Shown here one piece after another: positions 41,731 through 48,874 of a DNA stretch of 64,000 nt. Positions within the stretch are counted from its first letter, which is position 1. Every line of letters begins with the position of its first letter. A program made the position numbers and the translations under genes. Under the pieces are notes generated by a model, which was given only the letters and a program-made list of their open reading frames with translations, ran no database searches and was not told the origin of the DNA. The stretch is taken from contig NZ_JAMBOH010000007.1 in NCBI RefSeq assembly GCF_023715505.1, forward strand, positions 124,001 to 188,000, in the 5' to 3' direction. This stretch comes from Neobacillus cucumis (GTDB taxonomy: Bacteria; Bacillota; Bacilli; Bacillales_B; DSM-18226).

Positions 41731-42900
41731 TTATTTCATCGCATTTTTTACTGTGTCAGGAGCCTCTGTTCCGTAGATTAACTTCCATTCATCTAATACA
41801 TTCTCTTTCGTAACTTTGATTGATGGTGAAGCAACATACGCTGGTGCTTCTTTTCCTATTAGGGCATAGCCGGCAAGGATCGCTTGTGCCACACCTTGGT
41901 CATATGGCAGCTGTGCTCCAAGACCTTTAACAATTCCATCTTGTGCAATAGAGATTGCTACGTTTGTACCTAAGTCAACTGTTGTAACAACTAGGTCATC
42001 CCTGCCAGCCGTTCTTGCTGCAGCCATAACACCTTCAGCCGGTACATCCCATGGAGCGAAGATACCATCAATATCATGGTGTCTTGTCAACATAGCAGAT
42101 GCTACTTCTTCTGCCTGATTTGGACCAGTAATCCCACTTTTTGCTACAATCTCAATATTTGGATATTTTTCTTTGATTCTTTTTTCAAAAGCATCAGAAC
42201 GGTTTTTGGTTACAAAGAAGTTTACATCGTGATACACAATGCCGACTTTACCCTTTCCGCCAAGTTTTTCAGCCATAATGTCTGCTGCGGTTGCTCCGTT
42301 ACCCATGTTGTCACCAGACACAATACTGATGTAATCTTTACCTGCAACTAAACCTTGTGCAGCACCATCCATGAATACTAACTTTACGCCTTGGGCAACA
42401 ACCTTTTTATAAGCTGGTGCGGTAGATACGGCATCAACTGGAACAGAAATCATAATGTCCGGCTTTTTCGCTAAAACGGTTTCGATATCATTTACTTGCT
42501 TTTCCGCTTTGAACTGTGCATCTGTTACAGCAACGATCTTGATGCCCATCTTCTTAAATGTATCCTTCATCGCACCAACTGCGGCATTCATATAGTCAGT
42601 ACCAGAGTAGTGCATAACAATCGCCGCTTTATAATTACCTTCTTTAATCTTCTTTAGCTCATCTTCCGTAAGCTGCAATGTCTTAGCTGAAACGGCCTGT
42701 TCTCCGTTCGGCCCTTTATCTTGTACCGCTAAATCAGGAATCTTTGGATTGATCGTTAATGGTCCTGAAGCTGTTTCTGAGTAGTTTTCATTCTTTTTCG
42801 TGCTCGCTTGTTCAGATGTAGATTTTTTTCCGCCACACCCTGCAAGAAAAACACTTAAAACAAGTAACAGTAAAACTGTAATAGAAAAACTCTTTTTCAT
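41731..42900 (-). CDS. CUT2-type sugar-binding lipoprotein 3 (Peripla_BP_4), operon leader
   Basis: 389 residues from the ATG after TGGGGG. Lipobox FLAGC; mature fold begins at TINPKIPDLAVQ. It shares MHYSGTDY, VTDAQFKAEKQV, NMGNG, WDVPAEG and GLGAQLPYDQG with lipoproteins 1 and 2 and the kinase tail. First gene of the transporter-Gfo-isomerase operon. Its promoter lies between two LacI-type operators 57 bases apart. Confidence 0.88.
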   Translation of the reverse strand: MKKSFSITVLLLLVLSVFLAGCGGKKSTSEQASTKKNENYSETASGPLTINPKIPDLAVQDKGPNGEQAVSAKTLQLTEDELKKIKEGNYKAAIVMHYSGTDYMNAAVGAMKDTFKKMGIKIVAVTDAQFKAEKQVNDIETVLAKKPDIMISVPVDAVSTAPAYKKVVAQGVKLVFMDGAAQGLVAGKDYISIVSGDNMGNGATAADIMAEKLGGKGKVGIVYHDVNFFVTKNRSDAFEKRIKEKYPNIEIVAKSGITGPNQAEEVASAMLTRHHDIDGIFAPWDVPAEGVMAAARTAGRDDLVVTTVDLGTNVAISIAQDGIVKGLGAQLPYDQGVAQAILAGYALIGKEAPAYVASPSIKVTKENVLDEWKLIYGTEAPDTVKNAMK

Positions 42901-43020
42901 TTGATTACCCCCACTATAGTAGTTATTTAGTTGAAGCTCGTTATTTGTCGGTACCACCTTACAATCTATAAGTGTGGCACCACCCCCTTTTCATAAATGT
43001 AAGCTTAATAGAATATTACT

Positions 43021-43036
43021 AGTAATGGATTACATT
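43021..43036. promoter_or_regulatory. LacI-type operator downstream of the lipoprotein 3 start point
   Basis: AGTAATGGATTACATT; minus strand ATGTAATCCATTAC, the same class as the site at 27707. Confidence 0.5.
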
Positions 43037-43043
43037 CATTTAA

Positions 43044-43073
43044 GTTATAAAACCAGGCTTCTATGGACTTCAA
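43044..43073 (-). promoter_or_regulatory. Sigma-A promoter of lipoprotein 3 and the transporter operon
   Basis: TTGAAG (43073-43068), 18-base spacer, TATAAC (43049-43044), lying between the two operators. Confidence 0.5.
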
Positions 43074-43076
43074 AAA

Positions 43077-43092
43077 ATGTAATTGATTACAT
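43077..43092. promoter_or_regulatory. LacI-type operator upstream of the lipoprotein 3 promoter
   Basis: ATGTAATTGATTACAT, palindromic except the central pair, adjacent to the -35 box. It overlaps the region just after the truncated LacI stop codon. Confidence 0.6.
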
Positions 43093-43098
43093 TTTTTT

Positions 43099-43974
43099 CT
43101 AAAAAATTTTCAAATACTCCTGACAAGACTGTCTTACAATCAACTGGTTAGCTAAAAACATTTGCTCGTGTTGGATTTCCTCTTTGTTGATGAGCCTCAA
43201 TAGTAATTCCGCCACTTTCTCACCAATTTCAAACGCGGGCTGGGCAATCGTTGTCAGACCTGGTTCGAATATGGACGAGAATTTCAGATTATCAAAACCG
43301 AGAACCGAAATATCCTCTGGCACCTTAAGCCCCTTAGATTTAATGGCTTTAATGACTCCCATTGCCATTTCATCATTTGCAGCGAAAATCGCAGATGGGA
43401 GTTGACCAATGGCAAAAAACTTCATCATAAGGTTAAAACCGCTTTCAAAAGAGAAATCACCTTCCTGGACTAACACAGGATCCACGATAAGGTTGTTGCT
43501 TGACATTGCTTGATAAAATCCTTTGAGACGGTCTCGGTTCAAGACACTATTGAGAGGTCCAATAATGCAGCCAATTCTTTCGTGTCCCAAATCGATTAAA
43601 TATTCCGTTGCATTTCTGGCACCGCTTATGTTATCAATCGAAACAGTTGTGATGTTGGAACCTTCCATATACTCACACGCAAGGACCAACGGAAATCTTT
43701 GGGCCACCTCTTCAACGGTTGCTGCATCCGTTTGGGCAGTTAATAAAGCCATTCCATCTGCTTTTTTTTGATGCAAAAGGTTTAAAAACCACTTTTCTCG
43801 TTCCAGATCATTGCCTGTATCGCCGAGTATAACTTGATATCCATTTGTAACCGCTACTGCTTCAATCCCCCTAAACACCTTTGAAAAAAACGGATTGGTA
43901 ATGTCAGGCACAACAACTAGAATGGTTTTAGCAGAAACAATTTCCTTCTTTGCTACATCTACAATCCCTACCAT
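43099..43974 (-). CDS. LacI-family ligand-binding protein with deleted DNA-binding domain
   Basis: 291 residues. It begins MVGIVDVAKKE, the normal first helix of a LacI HTH, then jumps in frame to SAKTILVVVPDITNPFFSKV, the normal start of the effector domain. About 45 residues (recognition helix and hinge) are missing. The rest of the sugar-binding domain is intact to VRQSCQEYLKIF. The upstream region keeps an AAAGGAC site and a perfect TGTAATCGATTACA operator. It cannot bind DNA in the usual way. It may be a decaying repressor or a dominant-negative partner of an intact paralogue elsewhere (inference). Confidence 0.82.
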   Translation of the reverse strand: MVGIVDVAKKEIVSAKTILVVVPDITNPFFSKVFRGIEAVAVTNGYQVILGDTGNDLEREKWFLNLLHQKKADGMALLTAQTDAATVEEVAQRFPLVLACEYMEGSNITTVSIDNISGARNATEYLIDLGHERIGCIIGPLNSVLNRDRLKGFYQAMSSNNLIVDPVLVQEGDFSFESGFNLMMKFFAIGQLPSAIFAANDEMAMGVIKAIKSKGLKVPEDISVLGFDNLKFSSIFEPGLTTIAQPAFEIGEKVAELLLRLINKEEIQHEQMFLANQLIVRQSCQEYLKIF

Positions 43975-44010
43975 CTTTGTTATTTGTCCTTTCTTGTTTC
44001 TATATTTAAA

Positions 44011-44026
44011 TTGTAATCGATTACAA
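44011..44026. promoter_or_regulatory. Perfect LacI-type operator upstream of the truncated lacI gene
   Basis: TTGTAATCGATTACAA, a 16-base perfect palindrome, 37 bases before the start codon. It is the best copy of the operator class seen at 34585, 34641, 43021, 43077 and 27707. Confidence 0.65.
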
Positions 44027-44134
44027 AATTGTCGTCTAATCATCTTCCGACAAGGTTTTTTTTCAACTGAAGTCGTTTTCTATCCTTTTGGACACAATAA
44101 TCGTTCATTCGGACAATAAAATCATAAATTTTTT

Positions 44135-44175
44135 AAAAAAACAAAAAAATTGAGGTCCGGTAAACCCGGACCTCA
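44135..44175 (-). terminator. Terminator of the LytTR regulator gene
   Basis: Perfect 10-bp stem TGAGGTCCGG / CCGGACCTCA overlapping the stop codon, then T-rich sequence (seven T, G, seven T) on the minus strand. Confidence 0.75.
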
Positions 44176-44886
44176 CAACGATTTATTTTTTTGTAATTCT
44201 GCTAACTTATTCTTGGAAACTTTTGCTGTCTCCTCATAATTTTTAAAATATGCTTTGTACGTTTGCCCTGCCGTTTCAATCCTCTTTAAATATTGCAAAT
44301 TAATAATATAGGAACGATGGGAGGCTACAAAACGGGAATCAAGGAGTTCTTCAAGATTCGTTAACGCCTCATTTACCTCTATTTTTTGATCAATTGTATG
44401 AATGACGGCCTTTCGGTCCGCTCGTTCAATAAAAATAATGTCATCTAACGGTATAAAAGAAAACCGATTGGACTGTTTAACCATTAAATCCTTCTTAACG
44501 GTTGGGCGCTCGCTTTCGGCTGGAGTCTTAGCAAGTGCAGCTGCTCGTCCTAACGCTGCATAAAGACGGTCACGGTCAATAGGTTTGACAATGTAATCGA
44601 TTGCATTTACACTAAAAGCTTCTAAGGCAAACTCATCATGCCCGGTGATAAAGATAACTTGCAATGACGGGACTACTTTTTTACAAGATTTCACCGCTTC
44701 CATCCCATTCAACAATGGCATATTAATATCAACCAAAATGATGTCTGGCTTTTCAATCATCACCTTGCAAATTAAATCCTCACCATTAACGGCTTCTCCA
44801 ACCATTTCATAACTCTGCAAAGGTTTAATGAGATGCTTCAATAGTTTTCTGGATGGTGCATGGTCCTCTGCAATTAAAACTCTCAA
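44173..44886 (-). CDS. LytTR family response regulator
   Basis: 237 residues. Receiver domain 1-115 with phospho-acceptor Asp53 (ILVDINMP) and Lys101 (YIVKPID). LytTR DNA-binding domain at about 130-235 with FSFIPLDDIIFIERADRKAV and FVASHRSYIINLQYLKRIE. The start is TTG after AGGTGATC. It is divergent from the hybrid kinase gene at 45143, with separate promoters in the 250-base gap, and is its likely partner. Its targets are probably the sugar operons beside it (inference). Confidence 0.85.
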   Translation of the reverse strand: MRVLIAEDHAPSRKLLKHLIKPLQSYEMVGEAVNGEDLICKVMIEKPDIILVDINMPLLNGMEAVKSCKKVVPSLQVIFITGHDEFALEAFSVNAIDYIVKPIDRDRLYAALGRAAALAKTPAESERPTVKKDLMVKQSNRFSFIPLDDIIFIERADRKAVIHTIDQKIEVNEALTNLEELLDSRFVASHRSYIINLQYLKRIETAGQTYKAYFKNYEETAKVSKNKLAELQKNKSL

Positions 44887-45057
44887 AAGATCACCTCATA
44901 TTAAAAGCTTCTATTTAAGTGGAACATTAATATAAAAATTAATAGATAACATACTACCATTTGAAATCGCTGTCAAACTAACTACTCTCAGTATAAGGCA
45001 GTTTAAGCAGGATAGGAAGTATTTTATTATTAAATAGGTATGGCGGTTTTTTGCAGT

Positions 45058-45086
45058 TTTAAAGAAGAATTACTGTGGACTATACT
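45058..45086 (+). promoter_or_regulatory. Sigma-A promoter of the kinase-binding-protein fusion gene
   Basis: TTTAAA (45058-45063), 17-base spacer, TATACT (45081-45086); the start codon follows about 50 bases after the predicted start point. Confidence 0.5.
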
Positions 45087-45142
45087 AAAGCTACGGCTTC
45101 AGAAAAATGCATGATTATTCTTTCGGAAGGCAGGGTATAAAA

Positions 45143-47716
45143 ATGGAAATCACCCCTAACGAAAATTTATATAAAGAAGTTTTACAAACCATGTCTGAAT
45201 GCGTCATTATTCATAAAAAGTCGGGTAGAATGATTGCGCTTAATGAAAATGTTGAAAAAGTGCTAGGTGTTAAATCCGAATTATTAACGGAAGCAAATGT
45301 ACGCCAATTAGATTATGTAAAAGAAGACGGATCCTCCCTACCCTATTCGGAATTGCCTGGAATCATCACCCTCGAACAGGGGATTCCTTTCCATGATTAT
45401 GTCTTGGGAGTAAGCGATCGAAATAATGGGACTAAATGGCTTTCCATTACTTCAAAACCACTTAAATTACATAAAGACGGGGAACAAGCCGCGCTTGTGA
45501 CCATATCGGATATTACCGAACGAAAAAAGATGGAACAAACAATCATTCAGGCAAAAGAAGCGGCGGAAAAAGCGAACTTAACCAAAACCGACTTTTTGTC
45601 CAAAATGAGCCATGAACTCCGGACACCATTGAACGGAATCCTTGGTTTTGCCCAGCTATTAGAAATAGATGAGTCCTTAAATGAGGAGCAGCTGGACTTC
45701 GTCCAAGAGATCTTAAGCGGAGGAAAGCATCTATTAAGCTTAATTAATGATATTTTAGATTTATCCAGAATCGATACAGGCCAATTAAAAGTTTCAATTG
45801 AAGAGGTAGATCTGCTGACCATTATCAATGAATGTATCCATATCGTGCAGCCGCTTGCCATGAAAAAAAGAATTACAATTCATAATCAAATGGACCATTC
45901 GCAAACCGTAACCGTTCTTGCCGATCCGATTCGCCTAAAACAAATCCTACTTAATCTTCTCGATAATGCCATCAAATATAACCGGGAAGACGGCAAAGTC
46001 ATGATTTTCTCTTATATGAAACAAAACGAGGCAGTTATTCATATCGCCGATACAGGAGTCGGGCTTTCAGTTGAAGAATATCAGAAAGTGTTTGTCCCAT
46101 TTTATCGGATTAAAGGGACACAAGAGGAAGGTACGGGCATTGGATTGTCTTTGGTCAAGCAGCTTGTCCAGGTGATGGGCGGAAAAATCAGTGTGACAAG
46201 CAAAAAAGGAATAGGCAGTGATTTTTGCTTTCGACTCCCTCTTCCCTATGAATTAAAGGCCGCGATGCAATGGGGTGAAGAAGTGATCGATCATCCAGCT
46301 AAGAATGGCAAGACTGATCACTACTGTTTGTTATATGTGGAAGATAATCAATCTAATTTAAATTTGGTCATGAGCATCCTGAAATCGGAACCCTCCTATA
46401 CAATCTTAACGGCACGTTCCGGAAAAGAAGGATTAGAACTGGCTAAGACTGAAAAAGTCGATTTAATTCTGCTGGATCTTAACCTCCCGGATATCCATGG
46501 TTTCGAATTATTTGACCGTTTAAAAAAGGATGAAAATACGAAAGATATCGCGATTATTGCGGTAAGTGCAAATGCTATGCCCCATGACATCCAGCATACA
46601 TTAAACAAAGGGTTTGATAATTATGTGATAAAACCCATTAATGTGAAGGGATTCTTAACAACGGTAAACGAGACTCTAACGAGTACGATCAATCAAAATA
46701 TTCCCGAGCGTAAAATTTTAAGTACAGGTCCCTACGGTGAGGAAGCTGTTTCTGCTAAAACACTACAGTTATCGGTAAAGGATCTAAAGCAACTGAAGGA
46801 TAAAAAATATAAGGCTGCCATTTCCATGCATTATACAGATAATGATTGGTCCAGGTCTCAAGTGGAAGGGCTAAAAGCTACTTTTAAGAAAATAGGTATT
46901 GAGGTAGTTGCGGTGACAGATGCACATTTTAAATGGGAGAAGCAAGTGGAAGATATTGAAAACATCTTAGAATTAAAGCCAGATATTATAGTAGGGATTC
47001 CTGTTGATCCGGAAAAAACGTCAAACACCTTCCAAGTTGCGTCGAGAACTGGGGTTCATCTGGTCTTTATAGACAATGTACCAAAGGGATTACTGCCTAG
47101 AAGGGATTATGTTAGCATTGTATCAGCTGACAATTATGGAAACGGTAGTGAGGCAGCACATATTATGGCCGAGAAATTATCTTACAAAGGCAAGATTGGG
47201 GTTATTTATCATGCTGCCGACTTCTTCGCCACAAAACAAAGGACAGAATCATTTGAAAATATGATAATGAAACATTATCCAAACATAAAAATTGTGGACC
47301 GTAGAGGGATTGTAGGTCCATATGAAGGAGAAATTGCAGCAACTAGTATGTTAACGAAAAATAAAGATTTGGCCGGAATCTTTGTTGTATGGAGTGATCC
47401 TGCCGAAGGAGTCATAGCTGCAGCACGTAAGGCAGGCGCTGATCATCTAGTTATCACAACGATTGATATGGGGGTTAATGTTGTATTAGAAATGGTTAAA
47501 GATGGACTTATTAAGGGATTGGGTGCCCAGCTGCCCTATCAACAAGGAGTGGCGGAAGCCATCTTGGCAGGTTATGCACTGATTGGAAAACAGGCTCCAG
47601 CTTATGTAGCTGTTCCCCCTTTAAGAGTAACAAAAGAGAATGTTCTTGATGCTTGGAAGTTAGTTTATAACGAGGAAGCTCCGGATATTATTAAAAGGTT
47701 TATAACTAATGAATGA
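45143..47716 (+). CDS. Cytoplasmic hybrid histidine kinase fused to a CUT2-type sugar-binding protein (PAS-HisKA-HATPase-REC-PBP)
   Basis: 857 residues from the ATG at 45143 (GGCAGGG upstream); residue numbers here count from an in-frame ATG at 45107. PAS about 20-140; HisKA with His169 (SKMSHELRTPLNG); HATPase with Asn287 (LLNLLDNAIKYN), IADTGVGL and GTGIGLSLV; receiver 405-525 with Glu412, Asp413, phospho-acceptor Asp457 (LLDLNLPD) and Lys509. From Thr527 the protein becomes a complete periplasmic sugar-binding fold (TINQNIPERKIL to the end) closely matching the mature part of lipoprotein 2. There is no signal peptide, lipobox or membrane helix, so the binding domain lies in the cytoplasm. 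The reading frame is unbroken across the join. It probably senses an intracellular sugar for the divergent LytTR regulator. Confidence 0.88.
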   Translation: MEITPNENLYKEVLQTMSECVIIHKKSGRMIALNENVEKVLGVKSELLTEANVRQLDYVKEDGSSLPYSELPGIITLEQGIPFHDYVLGVSDRNNGTKWLSITSKPLKLHKDGEQAALVTISDITERKKMEQTIIQAKEAAEKANLTKTDFLSKMSHELRTPLNGILGFAQLLEIDESLNEEQLDFVQEILSGGKHLLSLINDILDLSRIDTGQLKVSIEEVDLLTIINECIHIVQPLAMKKRITIHNQMDHSQTVTVLADPIRLKQILLNLLDNAIKYNREDGKVMIFSYMKQNEAVIHIADTGVGLSVEEYQKVFVPFYRIKGTQEEGTGIGLSLVKQLVQVMGGKISVTSKKGIGSDFCFRLPLPYELKAAMQWGEEVIDHPAKNGKTDHYCLLYVEDNQSNLNLVMSILKSEPSYTILTARSGKEGLELAKTEKVDLILLDLNLPDIHGFELFDRLKKDENTKDIAIIAVSANAMPHDIQHTLNKGFDNYVIKPINVKGFLTTVNETLTSTINQNIPERKILSTGPYGEEAVSAKTLQLSVKDLKQLKDKKYKAAISMHYTDNDWSRSQVEGLKATFKKIGIEVVAVTDAHFKWEKQVEDIENILELKPDIIVGIPVDPEKTSNTFQVASRTGVHLVFIDNVPKGLLPRRDYVSIVSADNYGNGSEAAHIMAEKLSYKGKIGVIYHAADFFATKQRTESFENMIMKHYPNIKIVDRRGIVGPYEGEIAATSMLTKNKDLAGIFVVWSDPAEGVIAAARKAGADHLVITTIDMGVNVVLEMVKDGLIKGLGAQLPYQQGVAEAILAGYALIGKQAPAYVAVPPLRVTKENVLDAWKLVYNEEAPDIIKRFITNE

Positions 47717-47737
47717 AATATATAAATAAAACAGGAG

Positions 47738-47768
47738 AAAAAACCAACCTTTCGAGGGTTGGTTTTTT
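47738..47768 (+). terminator. Terminator of the kinase-fusion gene
   Basis: Stem AACCAACC / GGTTGGTT with loop TTTCGAG, followed by TTTTTT; partly bidirectional. Confidence 0.8.
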
Positions 47769-47784
47769 CTTAAAGTTCGACCGG

Positions 47785-48003
47785 CATGGGTGCAGTCTCT
47801 AGGGTGAAAGTCCCGAGCCATGTAGGCAGTAGTAATGGTTAGCTTAACGCAAGGGTGTCCGTGGTACGCGGAATCTGAACGAAGCGACCGGCAACCCTCC
47901 GGTCTGAGGAACACGAACTATAAGGCTAGGTATCATTGGATGAGTTTGCTTTACAAAACAAAGTCCTTACTGCCGAAGGGTACAGAGTAAATGAAGCAGA
48001 TCT
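47785..48003 (+). mobile_element. Truncated group II intron (5-prime ribozyme domain I fragment)
   Basis: Segments GGGTGAAAGTCCCGAG, TTAACGCAAGGGTGTCCG, CTCCGGTCTGAGGAACACGA, AAGGCTAGGTATCATTGGAT and CAGAGTAAATGAAGCAGA are characteristic of domain I of Bacillus group II introns. The match stops near 48003; there is no reverse transcriptase/maturase ORF and no domain V was found. It is thus a dead fragment, oriented plus, just after the kinase fusion. The rest of 48004-48261 shows nothing. Confidence 0.75.
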
Positions 48004-48261
48004 AAAAAGCTCAGAGTCTCCTCCCTTCAAGTATTGGTTAGATTAAGTGCTAACATTTTACACATCCATACTAATTAATATATTTGTTAATTAATACGTA
48101 TTATCATTAATTATAGTAGAGTATAATCGAAATTGGTATGATAATCTCTGAAAATTATTTAAACACTGCGTCTGTTTCACAGCCCATATTACACGCCTGT
48201 TTAATCATTTAGGTTTTATTCTAGCAATCGTAATCTTCCACTAGACTAATAAAATATGAAT

Positions 48262-48293
48262 ATAAAAAAAACGGATGGCTTCTCCGCCATCCG
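48262..48293 (-). terminator. Terminator of the HxlR gene
   Basis: Stem CGGATGGC / GCCATCCG with a six-base loop and eight T on the minus strand. Confidence 0.8.
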
Positions 48294-48309
48294 AATGCTA
48301 CTTTTTGTT

Positions 48310-48633
48310 TTATTGTTCCGATTCAATGGGCAGCCAGGCTTGTGACCATTTCTCAATTTCTCTAATTATGGGCTCTAAGGCTAGTCCTTTATCGGTTAGG
48401 GAATATTCAATACGTACTGGTGTCTCGGGGAACACCTCGCGTTTAACAATTCCTTGATTCTCCAATTCCTTTAGACGCTCCGAAAGAACCCTTCCACTAA
48501 TTCCCATAGAAGATTCTAGTGTGCAAAAGCGCTTCGACCCTGTTAGCAGCTGGTAAATCACAAGACCTGTCCAGCGCTGGCTCATCATCACCATGGCTTT
48601 TTCGAATCGAGGACAAATTTCAGGTTGATTCAT
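48310..48633 (-). CDS. HxlR family transcriptional regulator
   Basis: 107 residues, one winged helix. Conserved N-terminal cysteine Cys7 (ICPRFEKAM), then QRWTGLVIYQLLTGSKRF and LSERLKELENQGIVKRE. HxlR/YodB-type proteins are small dimeric repressors or activators, some responding to electrophiles through this cysteine. It is divergent from the flavin cassette at 48875; a TTAC-N5-GTAA dyad lies at that promoter. Start follows AGGAGGGG. Confidence 0.85.
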   Translation of the reverse strand: MNQPEICPRFEKAMVMMSQRWTGLVIYQLLTGSKRFCTLESSMGISGRVLSERLKELENQGIVKREVFPETPVRIEYSLTDKGLALEPIIREIEKWSQAWLPIESEQ

Positions 48634-48702
48634 GGTTTCCCCTCCTATTCATATTTATCATATTACAAATCACAACAAAATTACAATACATAATGAAATT
48701 AT

Positions 48703-48731
48703 TTGACACAACTTAATTTCAAAAATATAAT
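48703..48731 (+). promoter_or_regulatory. Consensus sigma-A promoter of the flavin cassette
   Basis: TTGACA (48703-48708), 17-base spacer, TATAAT (48726-48731): a perfect consensus, implying strong transcription when not repressed. Confidence 0.75.
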
Positions 48732-48734
48732 AAG

Positions 48735-48747
48735 TTACATAAAGTAA
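48735..48747. promoter_or_regulatory. Candidate HxlR operator
   Basis: TTACATAAAGTAA, dyad TTAC-N5-GTAA, overlapping the predicted start point of the cassette promoter. Confidence 0.45.
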
Positions 48748-48874
48748 GTTAGTTATTAAGTCGTATGATATAATAACTTCAGCAGCATTATAATCATAAT
48801 TAATAGTTCTTTACCGATAAATTTTTATTACATTAATCTATATATATACAGACTAAATAAGGTGGTCCTTAAAC

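Noticed and set aside
44591..44606. ATGTAATCGATTGCAT as a further LacI operator
   Set aside because: It lies inside the LytTR coding sequence (NAIDYIV), far from a promoter, and has a mismatch; coding chance is likelier.
47660..47914. Antisense 84-codon frame across the kinase 3-prime end and the intron fragment
   Set aside because: It runs through the terminator and intron RNA, has no ribosome site and no family resemblance.
47785..48261. Complete group II intron or insertion sequence
   Set aside because: No maturase/reverse transcriptase frame, no transposase and no terminal inverted repeats; only a ribozyme fragment remains.
48732..48874. FMN riboswitch in the leader of the flavin cassette
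   Set aside because: The conserved RFN-element blocks were not found; the leader is AT-rich with only the dyad at 48735.
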